Shown: piece by piece, positions 35,305 to 44,894 of the stretch | Layout of the letters: each line of letters starts with the position of its first letter | Position numbering within the stretch: position 1 is the first letter of the stretch | Source: Marinobacter sp. 1-4A | GTDB lineage: Bacteria; Pseudomonadota; Gammaproteobacteria; Pseudomonadales; Oleiphilaceae | Assembly: GCF_016597725.1 (NCBI RefSeq) | Contig: NZ_VCGY01000002.1 | Coordinates: forward strand, 248,001 to 312,000 | Direction: 5' to 3' | DNA: 64,000 nt | Translations under genes and position numbers: made by a program | The notes under the pieces: generated by a model | Told to the model about the DNA's origin: nothing | The model's input: the letters and a program-made list of their open reading frames with translations, nothing else | Database searches by the model: none

Positions 35305-35583
35305 TTAGGCTTTTAAAATTTGATCCAACTGGCTGTGAATCTCTTGCTCAATTCGTGATTTGAAGGGGCGCAGCAGCATGCCCAGCTCCAAATGCACGTG
35401 TAGGTCGTCGTTGGTAATATTCAGATGGCCTTTAACTCCCGAGCGTTTGAACTTGAGCTGATCCCCTTCCCACTGGTAGTTAAGCTCGAACTTGCTGGAG
35501 AGGTCCTCAGCAAGCGATTCGGCCGCCTCGCGGGCATGTTCTTTATCAAGAGTGTGGGCGCGATGTACATCAATTACAGACAT
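35305..35583 (-). CDS. Polyhydroxyalkanoic acid system family protein
   Basis: A 92-residue protein matching the small PHA-granule-region family (MSVIDVHRAHTLDKEHAREAAESLAEDLSSKF; FKRSGVKGHLNIT; LGMLLRPFKSRIEQEIHSQLDQIL). Family members lie near phasin and PHA genes, but this one lies beside ubiE with no other PHA genes. It may affect lipid or polymer granules, which would suit a wax-ester-storing cell. Function not established. Confidence 0.75.
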   Translation of the reverse strand: MSVIDVHRAHTLDKEHAREAAESLAEDLSSKFELNYQWEGDQLKFKRSGVKGHLNITNDDLHVHLELGMLLRPFKSRIEQEIHSQLDQILKA

Positions 35584-35709
35584 GAGTCAGTTTTCTCTTC
35601 AAATTTAAACGGTTTTACAGTGTAAGGCGGTATTTAACCTGTAGCCACCCTTGTAGCAACCCCATCAAGCGTTAGAATACGAGATTCAGTTTCTGACAGG
35701 ACATGCCCA

Positions 35710-36492
35710 ATGAGCGAGCAACAAACGCCGACCACTCCCGGTAATGGCCAAGACGACGTTACCCATTTTGGTTTTCGCAATGTGGCCAAAAGCCAAAAAG
35801 CCAGCCAGGTAGCCGAAGTATTTCACAGCGTCGCGGGCAAATACGACCTGATGAACGATCTAATGTCTATGGGCGTACACCGGCTATGGAAGCGTTTTAC
35901 CATTGAGCTCTCCGGCGTGCGCCCCGGCCATCAAGTGCTGGATATTGCGGGCGGTACCGGTGATCTGACCATGAAGTTCTCTGATTTGGTAGGCCGCGAC
36001 GGCAAAGTAGTACTTGCCGACATAAACGCCTCCATGCTGCAAGTTGGGCGCAGCCGCCTAACCGACCGGGGTTACGCTGGCAACATTGAGTATGTGCAAG
36101 CCGATGCGGAACATCTGCCCTTTCCGGACAACAACTTCAACGCCGTATCCATTGCCTTTGGCCTGCGCAATGTAACTGACAAGGATCAGGCTCTGCGGGA
36201 TATGACCCGCGTACTCAAGCCCGGCGGAAAACTGATGGTGTTGGAGTTCTCCAAACCCACCAATCCACTGCTCAGTAAAGCCTACGATACATACTCGTTT
36301 ACCGCTCTGCCCCTAATGGGCCAACTTATTGCCGGCGACAGTGAAAGCTACAAGTACCTAGCCGAGTCCATCCGCATGCATCCGGATCAAGACACCCTAA
36401 AAAGCATGATGGAAGACGCAGGCTTGGTGAACTGCAAGTACTACAACATGACCGGCGGCATTGTTGCCCTGCACGTGGGGATTAAACCCTGA
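35710..36492 (+). CDS. ubiE: Ubiquinone/menaquinone biosynthesis C-methyltransferase UbiE
   Basis: A 260-residue SAM methyltransferase for the C-methylation step of ubiquinone synthesis. Signature regions: [42 protein letters not shown] (SAM motif I), [13 protein letters not shown], and [11 protein letters not shown]. First gene of a ubiE-ubiJ-ubiB operon with overlapping starts and stops. ATG fits the family. Confidence 0.95.
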   Translation: MSEQQTPTTPGNGQDDVTHFGFRNVAKSQKASQVAEVFHSVAGKYDLMNDLMSMGVHRLWKRFTIELSGVRPGHQVLDIAGGTGDLTMKFSDLVGRDGKVVLADINASMLQVGRSRLTDRGYAGNIEYVQADAEHLPFPDNNFNAVSIAFGLRNVTDKDQALRDMTRVLKPGGKLMVLEFSKPTNPLLSKAYDTYSFTALPLMGQLIAGDSESYKYLAESIRMHPDQDTLKSMMEDAGLVNCKYYNMTGGIVALHVGIKP

Positions 36493-37133
36493 TGTTCCCC
36501 GGCCCGACCCTGCTTACGGCGATAACCGCCATAATCGAGCGGGCACTGAACCACGCGCTTGAACTGGACCCCGCCGGCCAGAAATCGCTATTGGATGCCC
36601 TTGAAGGGCCGGTACAGTTCCGCATCACCGACCCACTTGCCCTAACCTGCTCACTGCACAGAGTTGGCAGTCGAGTGCAGGTACACGGACAGCCAACCGA
36701 TAACCCGGCTCTGGACATCAGCGGCAAGCCATTGGCTTTCGCGGCACTGGCCACAGGGGACAGCCGTGTATTCTCGGATAATCGCCTCCATGTCACCGGC
36801 GATACCGCACTGGCGCACCAGTTTCAACGTGCTCTGGACCAGCTTAACCCAGACTGGGAAGCAGCCATGGCGAAGCACATCGGTGATGTACCAGCCCATT
36901 TTATCGGCAAACGTATTCGCAACGCAGTGGCCTGGAGCCGTCAGGCATTCACAACACTGAACGCCAACATCGAGGAATACGTGCACGAAGAAAGCCGAGC
37001 CCTGCCCGGCCGCCGCGAACTGGAGGCCACATTTGAGGACATTGACTCCCTCAGCCTACACCTTGAGCGCCTTGAAGCACGCGTAAGCCAGATCGAAAGC
37101 CGTAGCCATACTGACAAACCGGAGACTCCGTGA
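36492..37133 (+). CDS. ubiJ: Ubiquinone biosynthesis accessory protein UbiJ (SCP2 domain)
   Basis: A 213-residue protein with an SCP2-like lipid-binding domain in the first half ([15 protein letters not shown]..; [17 protein letters not shown]) and a C-terminal coiled coil ([27 protein letters not shown]), the UbiJ arrangement. It helps hold hydrophobic ubiquinone intermediates in the Ubi complex. The ATG overlaps the ubiE stop (TGATG), and the end overlaps ubiB (GTGA). Confidence 0.9.
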   Translation: MFPGPTLLTAITAIIERALNHALELDPAGQKSLLDALEGPVQFRITDPLALTCSLHRVGSRVQVHGQPTDNPALDISGKPLAFAALATGDSRVFSDNRLHVTGDTALAHQFQRALDQLNPDWEAAMAKHIGDVPAHFIGKRIRNAVAWSRQAFTTLNANIEEYVHEESRALPGRRELEATFEDIDSLSLHLERLEARVSQIESRSHTDKPETP

Positions 37134-38773
37134 CCCGCCTGCAACGCCTGATTCGCATTTCCTGGGTATTCTGCCGCTATCGGCTAGACACATTTTTGCC
37201 CATGTCAGAGCTTCCCGCACCACTGAAAGTGTTTTTTTTACTGGCCCCCTGGCATCTATTTCCGCAACCCAAGCTTAGCCGTGGTGATCGCCTGCGCTTG
37301 GCGCTGGAAGAACTTGGGCCGGTATTCGTAAAGTTCGGCCAAATACTGTCGACCCGCCGTGATCTGTTACCAGACGACATGGCAGCATCACTCAAAACCC
37401 TTCAGGACCGCGTGCCGCCGTTCCCCAGCGATGTGGCCCGCAACATTATTGAAACCTCCCTCGGAGCCCCGGTAGAGGAACTGTTCAAAGAGTTCGGTGC
37501 AGATCCGCTAGCCTCCGCTTCAGTGGCACAAGTGCATGCCGCCACGCTGATGAATGGCCAAGAAGTTGTGGTGAAAGTGCTACGCCCCGGTATCGAAAAA
37601 GTGATTCGACAAGACCTCGCCCTGATGTACCTCATGGCCAACCTGCTGGAAAAGTACTGGACAGAAGGCAAGCGCTTGCACCCGGTCGAGGTGGTAGCGG
37701 ATTACGACTCCACCATTCACGACGAGCTGGATTTACAGCGGGAAGCCGCCAACGCGAGCCAGTTGCGCCGTAACTTCGACAACTCTTCGCTGATCTACAT
37801 CCCCTTTATAGACTGGGATTACACCCGCAAAACTGTCATGGTAATGGAACGTATCCACGGCATCCCCATTGCCGATGTTCCGGCCTTAAAGGCTGCGGGT
37901 GTGGATCTCAAAGTGCTGGCAGAAAAAGGCGTCGAGATTTTCTTTACCCAAGTATTCCGGGACAGCTTTTTCCACGCTGACATGCACCCCGGCAATATTT
38001 TTGTAGACGTTTCCAACCCAGCCGACCCGAAATACATCGCCATCGACTTTGGCATTGTGGGCACCTTGGCGCCCGATGACCAAAGCTACCTAGCGCGTAA
38101 CCTGCTGGCCTTCTTCCGCCGGGATTACCGGCAAGTGGCGCAGCTTCACATCCAGTCTGGTTGGGTTCCGCCAGAGACACGAGTGAATGAATTCGAAGCC
38201 GCCATTCGTACTGTGTGCGAACCGATATTCGAAAAGCCACTGAAGGACATTTCCTTCGGCCACTTTCTGCTACGCCTGTTCCAGACCGCTCGGCGGTTTG
38301 ATATGGAAGTGCAGCCGCAACTGGTTCTGCTGCAAAAAACCCTTCTTAACGTAGAAGGCCTAGGCCGCCAGCTGTACCCGGAACTTGACCTGTGGAGCAC
38401 CGCCCAGCCATTTTTAGAAAAATGGATGCGCAAGCGGATTGGCCCCTCGGGCCTGATCAAATCCCTACAAACCCACTTACCCGCATGGCTAGAACAATCA
38501 CCAGAAATGCCGCAACTGGTTCACGACGCACTGCTACAATTACGCGGCGCCGGCCCCACCGAAAAACAAAATCAAGACACCCTAGCCTTGCTTCGGGAAC
38601 AACAGCGCAGAACCGACCGTCGCTGGCGCCGGGGCATCGCCGCCGTAGCCCTTATCGCAGCAGCCATTATCGGAACCCAACCAGAAGCTAGTGAATGGGC
38701 AGAGAATGCGCCAATCTGGACATGGGCGCTGCTTGCTGGAGCGGGCGTACTGGTTATGCGAGGTAGTCGCTAA
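37130..38773 (+). CDS. ubiB: Ubiquinone biosynthesis regulatory protein kinase UbiB
   Basis: A 547-residue atypical kinase (ABC1/ADCK family). Visible: the KxGQ motif region ([16 protein letters not shown]), the A-rich nucleotide loop ([12 protein letters not shown]), [13 protein letters not shown], the [11 protein letters not shown] catalytic-like loop, [11 protein letters not shown] (metal-binding DFG), and two hydrophobic C-terminal helices for membrane anchoring. Starts with GTG overlapping the ubiJ stop. Needed for early ubiquinone steps; possible ATPase. Confidence 0.95.
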   Translation: MTRLQRLIRISWVFCRYRLDTFLPMSELPAPLKVFFLLAPWHLFPQPKLSRGDRLRLALEELGPVFVKFGQILSTRRDLLPDDMAASLKTLQDRVPPFPSDVARNIIETSLGAPVEELFKEFGADPLASASVAQVHAATLMNGQEVVVKVLRPGIEKVIRQDLALMYLMANLLEKYWTEGKRLHPVEVVADYDSTIHDELDLQREAANASQLRRNFDNSSLIYIPFIDWDYTRKTVMVMERIHGIPIADVPALKAAGVDLKVLAEKGVEIFFTQVFRDSFFHADMHPGNIFVDVSNPADPKYIAIDFGIVGTLAPDDQSYLARNLLAFFRRDYRQVAQLHIQSGWVPPETRVNEFEAAIRTVCEPIFEKPLKDISFGHFLLRLFQTARRFDMEVQPQLVLLQKTLLNVEGLGRQLYPELDLWSTAQPFLEKWMRKRIGPSGLIKSLQTHLPAWLEQSPEMPQLVHDALLQLRGAGPTEKQNQDTLALLREQQRRTDRRWRRGIAAVALIAAAIIGTQPEASEWAENAPIWTWALLAGAGVLVMRGSR

Positions 38774-38849
38774 AAGAGAAAGGTGGCTTCCGGTACCTTT
38801 TTAGGATTGATCAACCAAACTCCAAACCTTACACATTGCAGGAGGCATC

Positions 38850-39236
38850 GTGATTATCATTTATGGTATTAAGGAACACCTGAACCCGATCAAAGCTCAA
38901 CTCTCCGAGGTCATTCACGGGTGCATGCAGTCCGTACTCGGCATGCCGGAAGACAAGCGGGCACACCGCTTCATCCCACTAGATGCCGAGGACTTCTATT
39001 ATCCGGGCGGCAGGACGCCAGCTTATACCGTCATAGAGATCAACATGATGCAGGGGCGAGCTCCGGAGACCCAAAAGGCTTTGATCAAGGAGCTCTTCAA
39101 CAAGATCGAAACGGTGGTCGGTATATCACCAGTCGATGTCGAAGTGACAATTAAGGAGCAACCTGCTCACTGTTGGGGCTTTCGAGGCATGACAGGTGAT
39201 GAGGCGCGTGACCTCAAGTACTCGGTGAATGTGTAG
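38850..39236 (+). CDS. Tautomerase family protein without Pro1
   Basis: A 128-residue protein of the tautomerase/MIF superfamily (Tautomerase_2-like), e.g. KRAHRFIPLDAEDFYYPGGRTPAYTVIEINMMQGR and KALIKELFNKIETVVGISPVDVEVTI. Classic tautomerases use the N-terminal proline, but here the residue after the GTG start is Ile (MIIIYGIKEHL), so the usual Pro1 catalyst is missing. GTG at 38850 follows AGGAGG. Activity may differ, or the protein may be structural. Confidence 0.75.
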   Translation: MIIIYGIKEHLNPIKAQLSEVIHGCMQSVLGMPEDKRAHRFIPLDAEDFYYPGGRTPAYTVIEINMMQGRAPETQKALIKELFNKIETVVGISPVDVEVTIKEQPAHCWGFRGMTGDEARDLKYSVNV

Positions 39237-39280
39237 CAAGTCGCTTAAGTAGGTTCAGGCCATGCACCAAGGAGGAAGCA

Positions 39281-39640
39281 GTGAAAGAAACCGGAAAGAT
39301 CAATTATGTTGAGGTTCCAGCCAGGGACATTGCAGCCACTAAAAGGTTCTTTGGTGATGCATTTGGATGGACGTTTGTGGACTACGGCCCCGATTACGTA
39401 GCGATCGAGAACGCGGGACTGGATGGTGGGTTTTTCAAGTCAGACAGTGTAGCCACAACGGGTATTGGAAGTGTACTGGTCGTCCTTTTCAGCACTGACT
39501 TGGAAGCAACTCTCGAGAAGGTAAAGTTGTGTGGCGGAAAAATCGTCAAGGATATTTTCCCATTCCCGGGTGGTCGCCGTTTTCATTTCAGTGATCCAAA
39601 TGGCAATGAATATGCCGTCTGGTCAGAGTCAAGTGCATAA
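39281..39640 (+). CDS. VOC-family (glyoxalase/bleomycin-resistance fold) protein
   Basis: A 119-residue single VOC domain: INYVEVPARDIAATKRFFGDAFGWTF at the first beta-alpha unit and GRRFHFSDPNGNEYAVWSES at the last. Metal-binding residues are not certain. GTG start after AGGAGGAA. Function not predictable; many paralogues are detoxification or resistance proteins. Confidence 0.8.
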   Translation: MKETGKINYVEVPARDIAATKRFFGDAFGWTFVDYGPDYVAIENAGLDGGFFKSDSVATTGIGSVLVVLFSTDLEATLEKVKLCGGKIVKDIFPFPGGRRFHFSDPNGNEYAVWSESSA

Positions 39641-39731
39641 CCATCGCAGGCCCAACGCAGTCTTTTTTAATTGCGGCTTTGGTCCGGGCTCTGTATAGGG
39701 CTTTCCTACAGGATCATTGTGTCTCACCGAT

Positions 39732-40016
39732 ATGAAAAATAGATACTCTGCGTTTGACGCCATTATGATGACTGGCTTTGTGCTGATCATGGCCGCAATG
39801 ACAGTGACGATTTTTATAAAAAACACTGACCCTTTCGATCGTTTGATCTCTCTGGGCACATGGGTCATCGTATCTTTTTTCATTTTAGTTCTGTTGCATG
39901 GCACCATCAGAGGGGTGGCAAGAGATAAGATAAAGATACCTAAAGGGTTAGCGGTACTCACATTCGCCACCAGTGGAGCACTGTTTTTTGCAGCCTGGTT
40001 GGTGAGCAATACATAG
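39732..40016 (+). CDS. Small hydrophobic membrane protein, unknown
   Basis: A 94-residue protein with three likely membrane helices (around residues 9-27, 40-58, 72-90) and a basic N-terminus (MKNRYS). No family recognised. The ATG at 39732 lacks a strong ribosome site; a TTG at 39717 after AGGATCA is an alternative. The minus-strand frame over the same bases is a shadow. Confidence 0.5.
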   Translation: MKNRYSAFDAIMMTGFVLIMAAMTVTIFIKNTDPFDRLISLGTWVIVSFFILVLLHGTIRGVARDKIKIPKGLAVLTFATSGALFFAAWLVSNT

Positions 40017-40116
40017 TCAGGCGGCTAACCAATCAACAAAGCCATACCGCTTATTGGTTCCCTTCGAGGGCGCTCCGGTGCTGGTTGCCTATGCATATAT
40101 AAAGAAGGAGATCCCC

Positions 40117-40518
40117 ATGGGGCTAAAGGGAAGCTGTTTGTGTGGCGAGATAAGTTACGAAATAGACTCTGTGGATATGCCCATTGTGCATTGCCACTGC
40201 AAAACTTGCCGTAAAGCCCACGCTGCCCCGTTTGCCTCTACGGCTGGCGTAAAGCGTGAGCATTTCCGTTGGCTCAAGGGCACGGGTTCTATTTCTACGT
40301 TCGAGTCCTCGCCAGGAAAATTGCGTCATTTTTGCAAACACTGCGGGTCTCATTTGGTGGCAGAGAGGCCGGTGCAACCGCATGTAATCGTTCGGGTAGC
40401 TACTCTGGATGATGACCCTAAATTGCGGCCAGAGGCTCACATTTGGGCTTCACATGAGGAGCCATGGCTTGAGTACGAGGGGGTGCGCAAGCACAGCGAG
40501 TGGCGTAACGACACTTGA
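40117..40518 (+). CDS. GFA-family (CENP-V/GFA) zinc protein
   Basis: A 133-residue protein of the glutathione-dependent formaldehyde-activating fold: CLCGEISYE, HCHCKTCRKAHAAPF, LRHFCKHCGSHL, giving the two Cys clusters that bind zinc. Formaldehyde chemistry is not guaranteed for the family. The ATG at 40117 is preceded by AAGGAG; the longer frame is ignored. Confidence 0.85.
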   Translation: MGLKGSCLCGEISYEIDSVDMPIVHCHCKTCRKAHAAPFASTAGVKREHFRWLKGTGSISTFESSPGKLRHFCKHCGSHLVAERPVQPHVIVRVATLDDDPKLRPEAHIWASHEEPWLEYEGVRKHSEWRNDT

Positions 40519-40552
40519 CCAGACATCAAGTTCGTTCAGTGAGAGGGCTTAA

Positions 40553-40699
40553 ATGAGCGCACCATGCCCATTTTGTGGATTCGCCGCATCCGACTATCGA
40601 GAGAGCCATAACTGGCGCTGCGCCCAATGCGGGAAGGACTATGCAGCTTGGCTCACGAATTCACGATCGAACCAGAGAACACAGCTTCCATCAGGGTAA
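40553..40699 (+). CDS. 48-residue zinc-ribbon-like small protein
   Basis: ATG at 40553 with GAGAGGG ahead of it encodes 48 residues with two Cys pairs, CPFC and CAQC, spaced 15 residues apart, the layout of a zinc ribbon. Starts 34 bases after the GFA gene, so likely co-transcribed. No family is assigned; many such proteins bind nucleic acids or protein partners. Confidence 0.6.
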   Translation: MSAPCPFCGFAASDYRESHNWRCAQCGKDYAAWLTNSRSNQRTQLPSG

Positions 40700-40863
40700 C
40701 TGAGAAGGCAGGATTCCGGGACTATGCTGCTCGGGAGTTTCACAGCAGGCCGGTGCCTGCCTATATCGAATGACACGCGATGATTGGGCATCGAATCATC
40801 AGTATTTGTAGCACAGCCTGCGTTCATCAGCCCGCGCGCAAAAAACCAATGGAGGAGTTTGGT

Positions 40864-41115
40864 TTGTCCAAGATAGATTTCAGCAGAGCAGAAAAAGAGA
40901 TCATGGTCGCAAAATTGAAGTCCTATTTCGCCGAAGAGCTCAATCAAGACATCGGAGGGTTTGATGCCGAATTCTTGATTGATTTTTTCGAGAAAGAGCT
41001 TGGCGTGTTGTTTTACAACAAGGGGCTGCGCGATGCCCAATCCATTATTTCCACGAAAGTCGAAGAAATCGTGGATACAATTTACGAGATAGAGAAGCCC
41101 GTAAGCTTTAAATAG
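40864..41115 (+). CDS. DUF2164 family protein
   Basis: An 83-residue protein starting at TTG, with GGAGGAG at 40851-40857 six bases ahead. The core FDAEFLIDFFEKELGVLFYNKGLRDAQ matches DUF2164. Starts upstream at 40780 or 40849 lack such a ribosome site and give extra, non-family residues. Function unknown; small, acidic and cytoplasmic. Confidence 0.75.
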   Translation: MSKIDFSRAEKEIMVAKLKSYFAEELNQDIGGFDAEFLIDFFEKELGVLFYNKGLRDAQSIISTKVEEIVDTIYEIEKPVSFK

Positions 41116-41158
41116 CGCGCACTGCCGAACGTGGCGGGGGATGCTGGCCCGTACAAAG

Positions 41159-42103
41159 TCATCCGCCCAAGTCGGTAAATGTCCAAGCCAATATCCTCGT
41201 AATTTTATTCCCCTGCGTCATCTCTATTTCCCGAACCTCCGTCGCCCCTAGCTTACGGATCAGTTTGATTGCCGGCTTTACGTTGTCCGCTTTTGAAACC
41301 AGACTTGTAAACCAGCGGCATTGGCTTGAAAACGCCTTGCTTTCTTTTATCATCTTTTTAAGAAATAACCGTTCACCGCCTTTACACCAGAGCTCCGCCT
41401 CTAAGCCACCAAAATTCAAAGTGGGCGATGTTGGCTGGGTACGTTGCTCACCACGATTACGGGCAAGGTTTTTAAGCTTTAGCTGGCTGCCTTTGTTTGC
41501 TTCATCTTGAGAAGCATGAAATGGCGGATTGCACACACTGACATCAAAGAACTCTCCCGTCTGGATAATGCCTTCGAACATCTGGTTTTGATCATGTTGC
41601 ATGCGCAGTGTAAGGCTGTCTTTCAGGTGAGGGTTTCTATCAATAATCGCCGCAACGTTTTCAAGTGAGCGAGCATTGATATCACTACCCACACAGTGCC
41701 AACCGTATATCTGGCATGCCAAAATTGGGTATATTCCATTTGCTCCAGTTCCTATATCAAGTAAGTTGATTTTGGCCTTGGAAGTGCCAACTAGCTCGGC
41801 TATGTAATGAATGTAGTCGGCCCTGCCCGGAATGGGCGGGCAAAGTGCCCCCTCAGGAATATCCCAACCAGCAATATCGTAATGGTGAGTCAATAGTGCG
41901 GCATTTAGAGACTTCACGGCCTGCGGATCTGCAAACTCTATAGAAGGGTTGCCATGGGCGTTTTCTTTTACATAGGAGGCGAGTGGCGGATAACTTGCTA
42001 CAAGCAATGAAAAATCATAGCCGTGCTTGTGCAGATTTTTCGAGTGAAGGCCTTTGCGATCAGGCTTTAAATGAGCATTTACTCGTCGCTTTTGATTTTT
42101 CAC
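41159..42103 (-). CDS. rlmF: 23S rRNA (adenine-1618-N6) methyltransferase
   Basis: A 314-residue methyltransferase of RlmF/YbiN type. SAM-binding LLDIGTGANGIYPILACQIYGW, the catalytic NPPF within FDVSVCNPPFHAS (amino-methyltransferase motif), and C-terminal conservation support it. It methylates A1618 of 23S rRNA. The gene is single, with a terminator between it and csbD. Confidence 0.92.
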   Translation of the reverse strand: MKNQKRRVNAHLKPDRKGLHSKNLHKHGYDFSLLVASYPPLASYVKENAHGNPSIEFADPQAVKSLNAALLTHHYDIAGWDIPEGALCPPIPGRADYIHYIAELVGTSKAKINLLDIGTGANGIYPILACQIYGWHCVGSDINARSLENVAAIIDRNPHLKDSLTLRMQHDQNQMFEGIIQTGEFFDVSVCNPPFHASQDEANKGSQLKLKNLARNRGEQRTQPTSPTLNFGGLEAELWCKGGERLFLKKMIKESKAFSSQCRWFTSLVSKADNVKPAIKLIRKLGATEVREIEMTQGNKITRILAWTFTDLGG

Positions 42104-42129
42104 ACGAAGGTTTCCGAGGTCTGTAACCC

Positions 42130-42167
42130 AAAAGCCGGTACCTATGGAAAAGCAGGTACCGGCTTTT
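42130..42167. terminator. Terminator between csbD and rlmF
   Basis: AAAAGCCGGTACC, a 12-base loop, GGTACCGGCTTTT, a perfect 13-bp stem flanked by A and T runs. It ends csbD transcription on the minus strand and could also block plus-strand readthrough into this region. Confidence 0.8.
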
Positions 42168-42191
42168 GATGATCATAACGGCATTAGGGGT

Positions 42192-42386
42192 TTAGGAGTT
42201 CTTTAGCTTTTCCCACTCTTTCTCAGCTTCATCCTTTTTCATGCCGTATTTCTCTTGAACCTTACCGATAAAGTGGTCGCGGCGGCCGGCGATTTCATCT
42301 ACATCGTCGTCTGTCAACTTGCCCCAATTCTCGCGTACCTTACCTTTAAGCTGCTTCCAATTACCTTCAATGATGTCGTTATTCAT
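42192..42386 (-). CDS. CsbD family stress protein
   Basis: A 64-residue CsbD-like protein: MNNDIIEGNWKQLKGKVRENWGKLTDDDVDEIAGRRDHFIGKVQEKYG..., very close to the CsbD consensus. Small, hydrophilic and often induced by general stress; mechanism unknown. A TTTCCTCGCG-like sequence upstream includes a GAGGAAA ribosome site on the minus strand. Confidence 0.9.
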   Translation of the reverse strand: MNNDIIEGNWKQLKGKVRENWGKLTDDDVDEIAGRRDHFIGKVQEKYGMKKDEAEKEWEKLKNS

Positions 42387-42675
42387 AGCAATTTCCTCGC
42401 GTTAAATGGGCAGCGTAAAAAACTGATCGCCGCCAATGTAAAAGGAATATTCCATTTGCGGTGTGCACGGTAATCCGTGACATCGGCAATAACCTTCACA
42501 TAGGAAACTTTCTTTGACAACGCTTTCCGTGTTGCGATTAATTCATATTTGGCAGGTCTCGCCCCCTGATATTACGCTCGAATAATAGGCACTCCGATAG
42601 GAACCGCTCTGGCGAAAAGAACGTCTTACCAGTTATATTGGCTGAGAAATCAAGGATTCAGACTGGGAGTCTTGA

Positions 42676-43299
42676 ATGTTACAAGCGCATGAATTTTGGT
42701 TATTTTTTAGCGCAAGCTTTTTACTCTGGATTACGCCGGGGCCAGACACCATGTACATCTTGGCGAGAACAATATCGCAGGGGCGCCTTGCCGGACTGTT
42801 ATCTGTACTAGGTGTAAGCACTGGTATTCTTGCACACACGCTTTTTGCCGCAATCGGGCTTTCCGCAATATTGGCTACCTCCGCGCTGGCATTTTCGGTG
42901 GTTAAGCTTCTAGGCGCCGCCTATTTGATTTATCTCGGCATACAAGCATGGCGTAGCCACCGTAAACCGGACTCATCTATTGGAGTGTCAGCTCAGCGAG
43001 GGACACTGCTTTTTTACCAAGGCTTTCTCACTAACCTGCTGAACCCCAAGATTGCAATTTTCTTTCTCGCATTCCTTCCACAGTTTGTCGCTCCCGAAAG
43101 CGCCAATAGCGCTTCAATATTTTTGTTTTTAGGCGGAATATTTGTGCTTGGGGGTACACTATGGTGCCTGCTGCTGGTGGCGTTCGCGGCCAGTTTTACA
43201 AAAACAGCCAGATCAAGCCCGCACCTGTCTCAAGTTATAGGCAAAGTCACAGGGCTTGTGTATATAGGTCCTGGTTTAAACCTGCTTCGGGCGAAATAG
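42676..43299 (+). CDS. LysE-family amino-acid exporter
   Basis: A 207-residue inner-membrane protein with about six helices. Family marks: FLLWITPGPDTMYILARTISQGRLAGLLSVLGVSTGILAHTLFAAIGLSAIL and NLLNPKIAIFFLAFLPQFV. Exports amino acids or homoserine-like compounds. ATG at 42676, single gene, 289-base upstream gap with nothing recognised. Confidence 0.88.
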   Translation: MLQAHEFWLFFSASFLLWITPGPDTMYILARTISQGRLAGLLSVLGVSTGILAHTLFAAIGLSAILATSALAFSVVKLLGAAYLIYLGIQAWRSHRKPDSSIGVSAQRGTLLFYQGFLTNLLNPKIAIFFLAFLPQFVAPESANSASIFLFLGGIFVLGGTLWCLLLVAFAASFTKTARSSPHLSQVIGKVTGLVYIGPGLNLLRAK

Positions 43300-43376
43300 A
43301 GGCGGGTGTTCTGGTAGCATGGCGCTAATAGACAAGGAGGCGCCGCAGCACGGCGCGCAGCTCAGGATTCACATAA

Positions 43377-43793
43377 ATGAAAGATATGTCCGATACTGTA
43401 AACGGCTCTGATTGGCTTGAAGCCATTCGCTGGACCGCTGATGGCTTAGTTCCCGCTATTGCTCAGGATTCCGCCACAGGTGACATTCTAATGATGGCTT
43501 GGATGAACCGGGAATCCCTTCGCCTAACGGCTGAAGAAGGTCAGGCGGTTTATTGGTCACGGTCTCGGGGTAAGCTCTGGCGCAAGGGCGAGACCTCTGG
43601 GCACCAGCAGGTTGTTAAGGATATCCGCCTCGACTGCGATGAGGACGTGATATTGCTGAAAGTTGAACAAAAAGGTGGCATTGCCTGCCACACTGGCCGA
43701 CGCAGCTGTTTCTACCGCTCTCTGAAAGATGGCCAGTGGGTCGGCGTTGAGCCCGTAATCAAAGATCCTGATGCCATTTATGGCAGCAACTGA
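43377..43793 (+). CDS. hisI: Phosphoribosyl-AMP cyclohydrolase
   Basis: A 138-residue HisI with the zinc/substrate residues in [57 protein letters not shown]. Third step of histidine synthesis. A second ATG at 43386 is possible. HisE follows separately at 43806, so this organism has split hisI and hisE. Confidence 0.95.
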   Translation: MKDMSDTVNGSDWLEAIRWTADGLVPAIAQDSATGDILMMAWMNRESLRLTAEEGQAVYWSRSRGKLWRKGETSGHQQVVKDIRLDCDEDVILLKVEQKGGIACHTGRRSCFYRSLKDGQWVGVEPVIKDPDAIYGSN

Positions 43794-43805
43794 GGAGAGC
43801 GCACA

Positions 43806-44135
43806 TTGAGTGATGTTCTGGAAAACCTGACCCGGGTTCTGGAAGCCCGTAAATCAGCCGACCCGGAGAAATCCTACGTCGCTAGCCTGCACGCCAAAGG
43901 CCTGAACAAAATTCTGGAAAAGGTTGGCGAAGAGTGCACCGAGACTTTATTGGCTGCCAAAGATGCCGAACATACTGGAGAGACCCGTGCGGTGATTAGT
44001 GAAACGGCAGACCTTTGGTTTCACAGCATGGTTATGCTATCTAGCTTAGGCCTTAGCCAGAAGGATGTTTTGGATGAGTTGTCTAGTCGCTTTGATCTTT
44101 CAGGGCTCGACGAGAAGGCTTCCCGAAGCGAATAA
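43806..44135 (+). CDS. hisE: Phosphoribosyl-ATP diphosphatase
   Basis: A 109-residue His[48 protein letters not shown] (MazG-like helices with acidic metal ligands) and [18 protein letters not shown]. Second step of histidine synthesis. TTG start after an AGGAG, 12 bases from hisI. Likely operon with hisI. Confidence 0.95.
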   Translation: MSDVLENLTRVLEARKSADPEKSYVASLHAKGLNKILEKVGEECTETLLAAKDAEHTGETRAVISETADLWFHSMVMLSSLGLSQKDVLDELSSRFDLSGLDEKASRSE

Positions 44136-44143
44136 TCCGGTAA

Positions 44144-44163
44144 TACCCCTTACGGGGGTTTCC
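44144..44163 (+). terminator. Weak hairpin between hisE and tatA
   Basis: ACCCC-TTAC-GGGGGTTT, a short GC stem with only three Us. It may reduce readthrough from hisIE into tatABC; TACAAT at 44184-44189 could be the -10 of a tat promoter. Confidence 0.4.
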
Positions 44164-44226
44164 GCGAACCTACTTTGGTGGCGTACAATATCGCCCAACA
44201 GAAACATCAAAAACGAGGATCCCTTG

Positions 44227-44460
44227 ATGGGCATCAGTATTTGGCAACTTCTTATTGTACTGGGCATCGTAATTCTGCTGTTCGGGACCAAGAAACTACG
44301 CAACATTGGCACTGATCTAGGTGGCGCCATTCGTGGATTCAAAAAATCCATGAACGACGAAGATGGCAAAACAGACGATCCGGACTCATTGGAAGGCGCA
44401 AAAGAAGGACAAGCTCGGCAGGCGGCTGACGATAAGCCCAAGGACAAAACCAAAAGCTGA
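44227..44460 (+). CDS. tatA: Sec-independent protein translocase TatA
   Basis: A 77-residue protein with one N-terminal membrane helix ([17 protein letters not shown]), the FG-KK hinge and amphipathic helix ([22 protein letters not shown]), then an acidic tail. Forms the pore of the Tat pathway. The frame begins upstream at 44065, but the ATG at 44227 matches the family. First of tatABC. Confidence 0.95.
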   Translation: MGISIWQLLIVLGIVILLFGTKKLRNIGTDLGGAIRGFKKSMNDEDGKTDDPDSLEGAKEGQARQAADDKPKDKTKS

Positions 44461-44471
44461 GACCAAGCAGA

Positions 44472-44894
44472 ATGTTTGATATCGGCTTTTTAGAACTGCT
44501 GATTTGCGGTGTTATTGCTCTGTTAGTGCTTGGCCCTGAACGGCTCCCTACGGCTGCGCGGGCTGCCGGGCGCTGGGTTGGCGGTGCGCGCCGTATGGTT
44601 AGTCAGTTCACTTCCGAGCTTGACCGCCAGTTAAAAGCCGAAGAGCTGAGAAAAGAGCTACGCGATGCGGGCGATGTAGGGCTGGACGACGTACAGAAAA
44701 CAGTACGCGGTGCTCTGGATGAAGCAAAAAAGTACGAACACATGATCATGTCGGACACGCCCGAAGGCAAATCAGCAGCCAGTCCCAAAGCCGTGACGGA
44801 TGAGACTCCGAAAAACGACCCTCTAGCCGCCCCCGAAGAGAGCCAACCGGTTCCGTCAGATACTCTGCAAAAACCGTCGGATAAGCCTTCATGA
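44472..44894 (+). CDS. tatB: Sec-independent protein translocase TatB
   Basis: A 140-residue protein with one N-terminal helix (MFDIGFLELLICGVIALLVLGPERLP), the conserved Glu and GPERLP, then an amphipathic and Pro/Glu-rich tail. With TatC it recognises twin-arginine signals. Stops overlapping tatC by 4 bases. Confidence 0.93.
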   Translation: MFDIGFLELLICGVIALLVLGPERLPTAARAAGRWVGGARRMVSQFTSELDRQLKAEELRKELRDAGDVGLDDVQKTVRGALDEAKKYEHMIMSDTPEGKSAASPKAVTDETPKNDPLAAPEESQPVPSDTLQKPSDKPS

